NCBI RefSeq assembly: GCF_003945345.1
Contig: NZ_AP019308.1
Span: forward strand, 1,550,001 to 1,614,000
Reading direction: 5' to 3'
Length of the DNA stretch: 64,000 bases
Source: Paenibacillus baekrokdamisoli
GTDB lineage: Bacteria > Bacillota > Bacilli > Paenibacillales > Paenibacillaceae
Shown here: one piece after another, positions 35,624 through 43,617 of the stretch
How the letters are laid out: each line of letters opens with the position of its first letter
Numbering within the stretch: position 1 is the stretch's first letter
The notes under the pieces: generated by a model
What the model saw: the letters and a program-made list of their open reading frames with translations, nothing else
What the model was told of the DNA's origin: nothing
Databases searched by the model: none
Program-made: the position numbers and the translations under genes

Positions 35624-36496
35624 ATGGAGCGACTCTACGGATTAAACATCCATTGCTCCTGTCGTGCATCTGCCATGCTGCTGCAAACTTATATTCCACA
35701 AACCCCATTATCAGGTTTTGTTGATCTTTTCTGGTATCTCGAAGGTTATAATCCGTCTCATTCGAAGGAGCTCACGTTACCTGATGGTTCAATTGAGCTC
35801 GTGATTAACCTGCGTGAAGATAAGATTAAGCTATATGATCGAGAAAATAAGGACCAATTACGGACGTATGGAAGCTCTGTCATTTGCGGGCCGCATACGG
35901 ATTTTTTCATCATTGATACTTCTGTAGAGACCACGGTTATGGGCATACATTTCAAGCCAGGAGGTATTTATCCATTTCTTAAAATGCCAGTGAATGAACT
36001 ACATAATATTCATGTATCCTTGGATACTCTGTGGGGAGCAAAAGCCGATGAGCTGCGTGAGATGCTGCTTCTCTCAAAAACGGTAGATGATAAGTTTCGA
36101 ACACTTGAAGAAAGTCTTATAAAGCTGGCCTCCCGACCTCTGATATTACATCCGGCAGTAAGCTTCGTACTTAACGAATTTCTGAGTTTGCCGTTTAAAA
36201 GACCTCTCTCAGATGTGGTCGGACAAATCGGTTTAAGCCAAAGGAGATTTATCCAGCTATTCAAAGAAGAAGTAGGGTTGAGTCCTAAGCTCTTCTCTCG
36301 TCTGCGCCGCTTTCAGGAGGTATTGAAAAGAATAGACCACGCTAAGAGCGTCAATTGGTTGGATGTAGCTATTGCTTGCGGTTATTATGATCAGATGCAT
36401 TTTATAAAAGATTTTCAGGCTTTCTCCAGTCTCAACCCTACTGATTATTTCTCAAGGCAAGGCAGGCATCATAATCATATTGCGATCCACGATTAA
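35624..36496 (+). CDS. AraC family transcriptional regulator
   Basis: 290 aa (an in-frame ATG at 35675, MLLQTYIPQTPL, would give 273 aa and fits family N-termini better; neither has a strong ribosome binding site). N-terminal DUF6597-type sensor domain with FWYLEGY and LPDGSIELVINL. C-terminal AraC DNA-binding region with two helix-turn-helix units (LSDVVGQIGLSQRRFIQLFK and WLDVAIACGYYDQMHFIKDF). The next gene is a VOC protein of the PhnB type, a common pairing with this kind of regulator. Confidence 0.85.
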   Translation: MERLYGLNIHCSCRASAMLLQTYIPQTPLSGFVDLFWYLEGYNPSHSKELTLPDGSIELVINLREDKIKLYDRENKDQLRTYGSSVICGPHTDFFIIDTSVETTVMGIHFKPGGIYPFLKMPVNELHNIHVSLDTLWGAKADELREMLLLSKTVDDKFRTLEESLIKLASRPLILHPAVSFVLNEFLSLPFKRPLSDVVGQIGLSQRRFIQLFKEEVGLSPKLFSRLRRFQEVLKRIDHAKSVNWLDVAIACGYYDQMHFIKDFQAFSSLNPTDYFSRQGRHHNHIAIHD

Positions 36497-36683
36497 AGCC
36501 TTATTCAATTGCAGACTATGTAAGTATCGGACCTGAATTATTAAATAAAGGGTCAATTTTTTACTATAAGATTGTTTGGAGGATGGTTATACTATTTATA
36601 TGAGGCGGGAACAGTCAGCTTGATCGCATCTAGCGATACTACATATGGCTCATCTTATTCGGGAAAGAGAGAGGTGGATTTAT

Positions 36684-37118
36684 ATGGATAAAGCAAGCCC
36701 GTTTCTATGGATCAAGAATACTGCGGAGGCGATTGAGTTTTATAAAAAAGCTTTCGATGCCGTAGAGATATACCGCTTGACGGAGCCCGGAGGCAAAGTA
36801 GCTCATGCTGAAATTACAATCGGCGGAGCCAAAATATCAATTGCCGGTGAATATCCCGAATACGGCATTCTGGGGCCGGAAACGATTGGCAATACAACGG
36901 TTGGTATCCATCTGCAGGTCGACGATGCGGATAAGCTGTTCCATCAGGCGATTGCGGCTGGTGCAATAATCGTTAATCCAATGACGGATCAATTCTACGG
37001 TGACCGAGCGGGAAGTGTGAAGGATCCCTTTGGACATTATTGGATGATCTCAACTACTATTGAAGTCGTGAATCCGGAGGAAATGCAGAAGCGATTCCTC
37101 GCCATGTTTGTGAGTTAA
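36684..37118 (+). CDS. PhnB-like VOC family protein
   Basis: 144 aa. Typical PhnB/YdhR-like VOC sequence: FLWIKNTAEAIEFYKKAFDA at the start, DQFYGDRAGSVKDPFGHYW near the end. No proven enzymatic role for the group. ATG 36684 lies six bases after GAGAGAGGTGG; an upstream in-frame ATG at 36645 lacks a binding site. Probably controlled by the AraC-type protein encoded upstream. Confidence 0.85.
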   Translation: MDKASPFLWIKNTAEAIEFYKKAFDAVEIYRLTEPGGKVAHAEITIGGAKISIAGEYPEYGILGPETIGNTTVGIHLQVDDADKLFHQAIAAGAIIVNPMTDQFYGDRAGSVKDPFGHYWMISTTIEVVNPEEMQKRFLAMFVS

Positions 37119-37194
37119 CTTATTCTACGATGATCGCATGCCGTTGATAGAAGCAGCTGTCCGAGGATAGAAATGCGCCCATAATTTTTTCAGG

Positions 37195-37223
37195 AAAAAG
37201 CTTGAGAAATCAGGCTTTTTTTT
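37195..37223 (+). terminator. terminator of the PhnB-like gene
   Basis: AAAAAGCTTGA/TCAGGCTTTTT with a GAAA loop and a long T run. Nearly the same sequence as the terminator at 4894-4918. Confidence 0.88.
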
Positions 37224-37367
37224 ATAGAGAAAGTTTGATATTATAATCTCTCAATTAAAGTTGTGCTTGTATAGATTATTATTGTTGCAGGAGGAGCAGA
37301 CGAGTTGGTTCCTTCCTTTGAGAATGCGGCTCTTCTAGAAAAGAAAAGACTCGCTGACCTTCTTAAG

Positions 37368-37405
37368 TGTATGTTCAATTGTTGGCTTGGTGAGGTATAA
37401 TTTGG
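37368..37405 (+). repeat. 38-bp promoter-like repeat, copy 2
   Basis: TGTATGTTCAATT...GAGGTATAATTTGG, related to the copy at 28851-28888. TTCAAT and TATAAT are again 16 bp apart. Upstream of a decayed coding fragment. Confidence 0.5.
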
Positions 37406-37412
37406 AATATTC

Positions 37413-37541
37413 CCTCGAAAAAATACAAATAAACGGCATACGTTTGAAACCCCCTATGGAGCCTTTCATGTGAAGTCGACGCCATTCCATGAATTTCCAA
37501 GATTTAGTAGGATTAGAAAATTAAAAACCAAACCAGTATGA
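37413..37541 (+). pseudogene. decayed C-terminal coding fragment
   Basis: A frame without a start reads RHTFETPYGAFHVKSTPFHE then FPRFSRIRKLKTKPV before a stop. Composition looks like real protein, but it has no ribosome binding site or start and is not recognised. Likely the tail of a deleted gene. Confidence 0.3.
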
Positions 37542-37556
37542 ACAGAGGTAAAAGGG

Positions 37557-37868
37557 ATGAAACAGAAAAAAACGCTTTGGATATTAATCGTGTCACAAAT
37601 CATTTATTCCTTGTTTATATTCGTATGGCTGTTTATTGCCGGAATGTCCGTTATGGGTTTCGATAGTCCTCAGGCAGCGACAGACCCTACGACCTGGCTC
37701 ATTTTTTCTTATATTTTACTTTACCCGGTGGGACTTCTCATCGCACTAATTGCGGGATGGGTTTGTTATTCCCGGCGGAAGTATAAGGCTGCGCTGATCT
37801 GGAACGGCATACCGTTAATCTGGATCTTGCCCATGCTCGGCTTAATAGCATACGTGATATTTTCATGA
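37557..37868 (+). CDS. small membrane protein, 103 aa
   Basis: Three hydrophobic segments (about 6-31, 47-70, 79-102), with a short acidic outer loop (SPQAATDPTTW) and a basic loop CYSRRKYK between the second and third. Starts at ATG 37557 after AGAGGTAAAAGGG. Not recognised; similar small proteins are common in Bacillales. Confidence 0.6.
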   Translation: MKQKKTLWILIVSQIIYSLFIFVWLFIAGMSVMGFDSPQAATDPTTWLIFSYILLYPVGLLIALIAGWVCYSRRKYKAALIWNGIPLIWILPMLGLIAYVIFS

Positions 37869-37930
37869 GTTAAAAATTCGGATTATAAGACTCTCTTACT
37901 CGGCGGCGCTGCATCTTTAAGGAGATCTAG

Positions 37931-37960
37931 TTGACACTTATTTTACCAATATGTTACAAT
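37931..37960 (+). promoter_or_regulatory. promoter of the TetR gene
   Basis: TTGACA (37931-37936), 18-bp spacer, TACAAT (37955-37960), with the palindromic operator starting nine bases downstream. Confidence 0.75.
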
Positions 37961-37968
37961 CCATTCGT

Positions 37969-37982
37969 ACTGACTAGTCAGT
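37969..37982. promoter_or_regulatory. TetR operator 1
   Basis: ACTGACTAGTCAGT, a perfect 14-bp palindrome at the expected transcription start of the tetR gene. The identical palindrome precedes the P450 gene. Confidence 0.85.
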
Positions 37983-38013
37983 TTCTCCATTAATAACGAA
38001 AGGCGGATATTCG

Positions 38014-38592
38014 TTGAGCAAAGAGAAAATTATTCATGCATCGGTTGAAGTATTTTCGGAAAATGGGTACCATCGGGCAAGCATGGATGAAATCGCCCTG
38101 AGAGCAAATGTCGCTAAGGGAACGCTTTACTATCACTTTCCCAGTAAGGCCCAATTGTTCAAAACGCTTGTTATGGAGGGCTTTCAGGATATTATTGATC
38201 GCGTTCGTACTGATCTTACAGCCAATCTAACCTTAGAAGAACATATTAAAAGGATCATTAGGCATAATCTCGATCTGTTTTTGGAATCCAGCGGTTTAGC
38301 ACATATCGTGTTTAATGAATTATCCAATGGTATCGATCAGGAAGTGCTGGAAGAACTGAAAAAACTGCGGATTGATTATATTCATTTTCTTGCTGAAGTC
38401 TTAGAAGAAGGAAAACAAGAAGGCGTGCTTCGTGATGTTAACTGTAATTTAGCCGCGGCGGGGATTGTTGGGATGCTCGAAGGCGCAAGTAATTATTTTA
38501 TAAACAACAGAAATGAATTATCTCGTGATCATATGGAACGATTCTTTTATACGATCATTACGTCAGGTCTGTTAGTGACTACCGGTGAGTAA
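38014..38592 (+). CDS. TetR/AcrR family regulator
   Basis: 192 aa. N-terminal helix-turn-helix typical of TetR (ASVEVFSENGYHRASMDEIA then RANVAKGTLYYHFPSK), helical ligand-binding C-terminus. TTG 38014 follows AAAGGCGG. Perfect palindromes lie in its own promoter and in front of the P450 gene that follows, so it probably represses both and is released by a small molecule, perhaps a P450 substrate. Its terminator overlaps the stop codon. Confidence 0.9.
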   Translation: MSKEKIIHASVEVFSENGYHRASMDEIALRANVAKGTLYYHFPSKAQLFKTLVMEGFQDIIDRVRTDLTANLTLEEHIKRIIRHNLDLFLESSGLAHIVFNELSNGIDQEVLEELKKLRIDYIHFLAEVLEEGKQEGVLRDVNCNLAAAGIVGMLEGASNYFINNRNELSRDHMERFFYTIITSGLLVTTGE

Positions 38593-38606
38593 ATTCACCT
38601 TTTTTT
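38584..38606 (+). terminator. terminator overlapping the end of the tetR gene
   Basis: GGTGA/TCACC stem followed by seven T residues, so the P450 gene needs its own start of transcription or readthrough. Confidence 0.75.
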
Positions 38607-38619
38607 ATGGAGTTTATGT

Positions 38620-38633
38620 ACTGACTAGTCAGT
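38620..38633. promoter_or_regulatory. TetR operator 2
   Basis: ACTGACTAGTCAGT, base-for-base the same palindrome as at 37969, 20 bases upstream of the P450 start. Confidence 0.85.
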
Positions 38634-38652
38634 TTAAAAATAAAAAGAAGCG

Positions 38653-39792
38653 ATGGTGAAAAGTATGAATTGGGGAACGCCTAACGAACTGATACCTTTG
38701 TCTTATTTTAAACAAATGCGTGCTACTTACCCGGTGTCGTTAAAAGAGGAGAACGGGGCATGGGATGTTTTCAAATACGAAGATGTTAAAGCGATTTTTA
38801 CTAATCATGAAGATTTTTCTTCGCAAGGTACAGAATCGATGAACGATCCCATTGATACGAGCATTCTAAGACAGGACCCGCCCAAGCATCGGCAATTGCG
38901 AATGCTCGTTTCTAAAGCATTTAGTCCTCGGATGATCGAAGGACTGGCACCAAAGATTAAGTCGATAGCGCTTGAATTATGTGACCAGGTGGAAGCCAGT
39001 GGAAAGATGGATGGACTCCATGATTTTGCTAGTCCTCTACCGATTATCGTCATCGCCGAAATGCTAGGCGTTCCTCCGGAAGATCGCGGGCGTTTCAAAC
39101 AATGGTCGGATGCGTTGGTCGGGAACGACTCCGAGCGATATTATCAATGCCAGCAAGAGATGAGCGTCTATTTTACCGAAATTGCGGATAAGCGACGACG
39201 TGAACCGCAGGATGATCTCATAAGTAATCTCGTCTTAGCAAAGGTAGATGGGGAACAATTAAGTGATCTGGAAGTAATCGGTTTTTGCATTCTATTGCTT
39301 GTAGCAGGAAATGAGACCACAACCAATTTGATTTCCTCGGCAATGCTCTGCATCGATAGTAATGCGGATGCAAGAGCGCAGCTTATCACGGACCGTTCCT
39401 TGATTCCACAGGCGCTAGAGGAGGTTCTTCGTTATTGTTCACCTGTTCAAACGATGATTCGAACGGTAAAAAAGACCACGGTTCTACGCGGTCAAACACT
39501 TACTCCTGGACAAATGGTCAACATCTGGATCGGCTCGGCGAACCATGACGAAGAGATTTTTGAGAATCCGGAAATTTTCGATATCCGCAGGAATCCTAAT
39601 CCTCATCTTGCTTTTGGCCACGGTATTCACTTCTGTCTGGGAGCGCAGTTAGCTCGGTTGGAAAGTAAAATTACAATTGAAACGCTGCTTGAGCGGTTCC
39701 CGAATTTCCGTCGTGATCGTTCTCATGGCTTGGAGCGGATTGAGAGTTGGATCATATTCGGTGTAAAAGACTTGCCTATTATTTTGAGGTAA
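38653..39792 (+). CDS. cytochrome P450
   Basis: 379-aa soluble bacterial P450. I-helix AGNETTT, ExxR in EEVLRY, and the heme-binding loop FGHGIHFCLG with the Cys ligand near residue 328 are all present. Size and PPKHRQLRMLVSKAFSP fit the CYP107/CYP109 type, which hydroxylates fatty acids, steroids or polyketides. No ferredoxin or reductase gene adjoins. ATG 38653 or, less likely, ATG 38665. Controlled by the upstream TetR-type protein. Confidence 0.93.
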   Translation: MVKSMNWGTPNELIPLSYFKQMRATYPVSLKEENGAWDVFKYEDVKAIFTNHEDFSSQGTESMNDPIDTSILRQDPPKHRQLRMLVSKAFSPRMIEGLAPKIKSIALELCDQVEASGKMDGLHDFASPLPIIVIAEMLGVPPEDRGRFKQWSDALVGNDSERYYQCQQEMSVYFTEIADKRRREPQDDLISNLVLAKVDGEQLSDLEVIGFCILLLVAGNETTTNLISSAMLCIDSNADARAQLITDRSLIPQALEEVLRYCSPVQTMIRTVKKTTVLRGQTLTPGQMVNIWIGSANHDEEIFENPEIFDIRRNPNPHLAFGHGIHFCLGAQLARLESKITIETLLERFPNFRRDRSHGLERIESWIIFGVKDLPIILR

Positions 39793-39807
39793 TGGCAGAC
39801 CCATAAG

Positions 39808-39832
39808 AATCCGCGCCCTGCGCGGATTTTTC
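39808..39832 (+). terminator. terminator of the P450 gene
   Basis: AATCCGCG/CGCGGATT with a CCCTG loop and a T run. Confidence 0.88.
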
Positions 39833-39888
39833 ATTTTAAAAAATAAGAAAGTATAAGTTTTCTCCATACTTTGCTTATTTTTCAGAGG

Positions 39889-39933
39889 GAAGAAACTTAC
39901 TTCGCCGCCAAGGACGGCGTTAGCCGTTTCTTC
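39889..39933. other. intergenic two-part hairpin
   Basis: GAAGAAAC pairs with GTTTCTTC and, inside, CGCCG pairs with CGGCG. No T run. The rest of 39833-40065 holds no gene. Confidence 0.4.
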
Positions 39934-40065
39934 TTGTGGACACAGTTCTAGCCCAAGGGAATTTAAAAATCAGGACCTTGGGTTCCTAAATATGGTAATA
40001 TAGTTTGAGGCTTGATGCCCGGAGAATCGTTTAATGAGCAAATTCAACTTCATGGAGGATGCTAG

Positions 40066-40551
40066 ATGTCGAATAAAATTGAGTACGGAATGTATACCAT
40101 GTGTTTGGTTCAATCCGAGAACAAAGTATTGCTGATTAACCGTCCCACTAGCCAAGGTTTTCCAGGGTATCTCGGTCCAGGAGGAAAGGTTGATTTTCCA
40201 GAGAGTATGGCTGAAGGAGCTATGAGAGAGCTTTGGGAGGAAACCGGACTTATCGTAAAACCAGAGGATCTAGTCTTTAAAGGAATAGATGAATATGTTG
40301 TTCCAAAAACAAATTATAGGTACATGGTATTTAATTATCTTGCTCAAAAATTTGAGGGCGAATTGTTATCCAATCCTCCAGAAGGAGAGCTTCTTTGGGT
40401 AGATATTAATGAAGCACTAGAGCTGCCCATGCAGCCTTGGTATAAACGAAGGTTTCCCTTATTCTTTGAGCCTGGAACATTTGAAATTTCAGTTGTTTGG
40501 GATGAAGATAATCATATTGCAATCGAGGATAAGCTTAGAAGATTGGGTTAA
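40066..40551 (+). CDS. Nudix hydrolase (8-oxo-dGTPase-like)
   Basis: 161 aa. Complete Nudix box GGKVDFPESMAEGAMREL then WEETGL (about 41-64). GFPGYLGPGGK preceding the box is typical of the MutT/YtkD-like dGTPase group, so sanitising oxidised nucleotides is possible, but the substrate is not certain. ATG 40066 with GGAGG upstream. A second Nudix gene lies at 16495. Confidence 0.85.
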   Translation: MSNKIEYGMYTMCLVQSENKVLLINRPTSQGFPGYLGPGGKVDFPESMAEGAMRELWEETGLIVKPEDLVFKGIDEYVVPKTNYRYMVFNYLAQKFEGELLSNPPEGELLWVDINEALELPMQPWYKRRFPLFFEPGTFEISVVWDEDNHIAIEDKLRRLG

Positions 40552-40718
40552 GCTGTTCAACTATCTGGTAACAAGAGAAGAAGTTGACCTAGATACGCCA
40601 ATACTAAGAGATAGTCCCTTCCAATCTAGCAATGCTAGATTAAACAGATATTAGGAAGAGATTACAGAAAATTAAAGCCTGAGGGTATCTAGAAATCTTA
40701 CTAATTTTGGAGGTAACG

Positions 40719-41279
40719 ATGCTTTATATCATTGGAGGAGCATCAAGAAGTGGGAAAACAACATCAGCAAAAAGAATTTTAAAAGAATCGGAAATACCCT
40801 ATTTATCTCTAGATTATTTAATGATGGGAATTGCGAATGGAATACCAGAATTCGGGGTTTATCCAACTGAGGGTGACTTCATAACTGGACAAAAGTTGTG
40901 GAAAGTAGTTAATCCTTTAATGACAGCTATGGTTGAGAATGAAATAGATTACACCGTAGAAGGAGTACAATTAATACCAAGTTATGTATCTCAATTCGAA
41001 CAGAGGTATTCAGGGAAAGTTAAACCATGTTTTATTGGCTTGGCAGAATTAAATGTTAAGCATAGTGTAGAAGAAATGAAATTTCATTCTAGTAAAACAG
41101 AAAATGACGGTTTGAAAGACCTTAATTATGCTGAAATTGTAACGGTATTAGAGCGGATAAAAACAGACAGCATAAGAATAAGAGAGGAATGTGAGAAATG
41201 TAATCTTAAATACTTTGAGAGCTCTTTTAATTTTAATAAAACTATACACTCAATTGTAACTTATTTAATGAATCAATGA
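40719..41279 (+). CDS. P-loop kinase-like protein
   Basis: 186 aa. Walker A GGASRSGKTTSAKRI (about 5-19) and a YLSLDYLMMG stretch resembling small-molecule or nucleoside kinases. C-terminal part rich in charged helices, not recognised. ATG 40719 is set by GGAGG. The gene is AT-rich like 15750-17030. Substrate unknown. Confidence 0.7.
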   Translation: MLYIIGGASRSGKTTSAKRILKESEIPYLSLDYLMMGIANGIPEFGVYPTEGDFITGQKLWKVVNPLMTAMVENEIDYTVEGVQLIPSYVSQFEQRYSGKVKPCFIGLAELNVKHSVEEMKFHSSKTENDGLKDLNYAEIVTVLERIKTDSIRIREECEKCNLKYFESSFNFNKTIHSIVTYLMNQ

Positions 41280-41534
41280 TTTGAGTCACATCGAGGAATG
41301 CGAGGGGAGAAGCTTCCAGGTAAGACTGATCCAAAAATTGATTGCCGATTGTTTTATAAGAATGCCACTTATTAATCATTCCAACAGATCGGATTTCTGA
41401 AGTAGTCTAGAGTCTGTACGATTATACATGGAATTAAGACCGCCATCCATGGAATACCTCGTTGAATTCACCTACACTTAGCTTACAAAGTAACGAACCA
41501 AATGGTTTTTCCAAGCAGAGGAGTGTATGTGAAG
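41280..41534. other. intergenic region with a short coding-like remnant
   Basis: 41298-41375 reads MRGEKLPGKTDPKIDCRLFY then KNATY before a stop, without a ribosome binding site, and may be the 3' end of a lost gene. Otherwise nothing seen. Confidence 0.3.
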
Positions 41535-42359
41535 ATGATGGTTAAGGTAGGTAATCGAGAATTGGAGATGGGTGGACCGCATTTAACGGAGCTGAGAAGC
41601 TCGAATGAAATCTTACACGATGTGCAAGCACTTCGCGAGCGGATGGAGGAAGACGGATTCTTGCTGATTCGCGGATTTCATGATCGGCAGAAGGTTCTGC
41701 ATGCCCGAACAAGTATTTTAGAAAAAATGGATCGGATGGGAAAGCTGGATCGTGACACTTTGCTTGAAGAAGGCGTCATGGCTGACGGCAGTAGGAGTAT
41801 TTTCATGGGCGGTACGAATGAGGACTTGCCAGCTTTGCTTAATGTGTTAAACGGGGAATATATCATGCTTTTTTTTGACGAATTTCTTGGCGAACAGTCG
41901 TTAACGTATCATTATAAATGGCTTCGTGCGGTTGGTAAGGGAGATTTCACCGGGGCTCACTATGACATCGTCTATATGGGAAGAGGGACGCATAACGTCT
42001 ATACCGTTTGGTCGCCGCTAGGAGACGTCTCGTATGAAATGGGCGGACTTGCTATTTGTCTGGGATCGCATCGTTTCGAGGAATTGAAAAAGTCTTATGG
42101 CTCGAAAGATTCAGATCGGGATGGAATTGGCCACTATACCGATGATCCACTTGTCATTACGGAAAAGTTTGGTGGGACGTGGGCGACAACAACGTTTGAA
42201 GCTGGAGATGTTCTCATTTTCGGCATGTATTTACTTCACTGTTCGCTCGAGAATACCACGAATCACTATCGGATTAGCGTAGACGCGAGATACCAGTCGG
42301 TAAACGAGAAGGTGGACGAGAGATGGAGCGGCAAAAAACCGAGCGGTCATTTTAAGTAA
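41535..42359 (+). CDS. phytanoyl-CoA dioxygenase (PhyH) family protein
   Basis: 274-aa Fe(II)/2-oxoglutarate-type dioxygenase. Iron ligands fit HYD in GAHYDIVYMG (about 143-145) and the distal His in FGMYLLHCSLEN, with the 2-oxoglutarate-binding Arg in HYRISVDARYQ. ATG 41535 preferred (GAGGAG upstream); an earlier in-frame ATG at 41502 lacks a site. Convergent with an AraC-type regulator gene, a common neighbour of PhyH-type genes in Paenibacillus-like genomes. Substrate unknown. Confidence 0.82.
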   Translation: MMVKVGNRELEMGGPHLTELRSSNEILHDVQALRERMEEDGFLLIRGFHDRQKVLHARTSILEKMDRMGKLDRDTLLEEGVMADGSRSIFMGGTNEDLPALLNVLNGEYIMLFFDEFLGEQSLTYHYKWLRAVGKGDFTGAHYDIVYMGRGTHNVYTVWSPLGDVSYEMGGLAICLGSHRFEELKKSYGSKDSDRDGIGHYTDDPLVITEKFGGTWATTTFEAGDVLIFGMYLLHCSLENTTNHYRISVDARYQSVNEKVDERWSGKKPSGHFK

Positions 42360-42367
42360 TAGAAGAG

Positions 42368-42408
42368 AAGGGGCACTCAAAGACAGCCGCCTTGAGTGCC
42401 CCTTTTTT
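42368..42408. terminator. bidirectional terminator between phyH-type and araC-type genes
   Basis: AAGGGGCACTCAA pairs with TTGAGTGCCCCTT, followed by T residues; A run on the other side serves the minus strand. Confidence 0.9.
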
Positions 42409-42486
42409 CTTGGAAGGACTTTAAGCGTATTCCTGCAAACAAAGATTGCCGTAACTAGCTGGTTTAGAAGAAAATAGCTGAAGTGG

Positions 42487-43302
42487 TTATTTGGAATCTT
42501 TCTGACCACGAAATGCACTTGGAGACTGACCGTAGTTTCTTTTAAACAGCTTAGAAAAGTGAAATTCGTCATAAAAATGCAGGGCGGATGCGATTTCTTT
42601 AACCGACAAGTTTGTCGTTTCGAGCGATGCTTTCGCCGACTCCAGCTTCAGCTTTAACATATAATTACTTGGAGACATCCCGGTTGTGGAACGAAAACGG
42701 GCAAAGAAGGTGGTGCGGGACAAGCCGCTTTGCTGCACAAGTTCTTCGATTCGGAAAGGCTTGTCAATATTTTTGTGCATATAGAAAAGTATCTTGTCCA
42801 ATTCAGTATGACGGGTTGTTTCTGAAACCGATTGTTCCCTTGCGAAGAGCAGTAATACCTCATGAAGTAGTAGATTGGCAGAATAGGCGTAGCCGACCGG
42901 TTGTACAATCAGATTGTCGATTAATCGCTCGCATAGTTGTGTGGCCTCCGTCATTTTCCCCGTTAATACGACCTCACAGATCGGAAGATTGAGAAAGTGG
43001 GTCATTTCAAGACTGCTAAAGTCGAGAAAATAAAACTTCCAGTTATCCATTTGACATCTGTAAGAACACGGGATAGCTTCCCGAACGAAAAAAAACGTAC
43101 CTGGCAGTAATTCATATCGTTCTGTTGATTGAGAGAAGGCTCCTATTCCTTCATAAATGATGAATAGGCCAGGTGTAAGAAATCCCTCTCCTTTGTTAAC
43201 CTGATAAGCATCGTTAGCTTGCACTTTCCAAATGGACAAAAATTTACAAAGGGGAACAGCTGCTTGTACCTCTAATCTATAGGGGATATCCATGTAAGAC
43301 AT
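42487..43302 (-). CDS. AraC family transcriptional regulator (cupin sensor)
   Basis: 271 aa. N-terminal cupin-like sensor (LLPGTFFFVREAIPCSYRC) and a C-terminal AraC domain with both helix-turn-helix units (IEELVQQSGLSRTTFFARFR; VKEIASALHFYDEFHFSKLF). ATG 43302 follows AAGGGAGTGGGAG. It may control the convergent dioxygenase gene or the divergent HpaB gene; no operator was identified. Confidence 0.87.
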   Translation of the reverse strand: MSYMDIPYRLEVQAAVPLCKFLSIWKVQANDAYQVNKGEGFLTPGLFIIYEGIGAFSQSTERYELLPGTFFFVREAIPCSYRCQMDNWKFYFLDFSSLEMTHFLNLPICEVVLTGKMTEATQLCERLIDNLIVQPVGYAYSANLLLHEVLLLFAREQSVSETTRHTELDKILFYMHKNIDKPFRIEELVQQSGLSRTTFFARFRSTTGMSPSNYMLKLKLESAKASLETTNLSVKEIASALHFYDEFHFSKLFKRNYGQSPSAFRGQKDSK

Positions 43303-43377
43303 GACTCCCACTCCCTTAGTGATGTAATTTGTACTAATATACATCAATTTCATGAAATATTACATCAAATTAATTGT

Positions 43378-43482
43378 TTTACGAGACAAATCCAAGTGCT
43401 TACGAGTGGCACCACGGAAGATAAACTGACAGAGCAGGAAATCAATGAGCTAAAACAGTTATTGATGACAACAAGAATGTAG
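43378..43482 (+). pseudogene. C-terminal remnant of a lost gene (BlaI-like tail)
   Basis: A frame without a start ends with EDKLTEQEINELKQLLMTTR, which resembles the last helix of BlaI/MecI-type repressors. Nothing of the DNA-binding part is present. Assignment is weak. Confidence 0.3.
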
Positions 43483-43617
43483 ATAACAATCGAAAGAAGA
43501 CAAATTAAATGTCCTGTCTTGATAATTTCTTCTGTTCAATTGTCCAATAGGTATCCGCTTATGCAAAGCTTCCTTGATCAGAATACAGTAACATAGCATC
43601 AAGGAGGCGATTGGACA

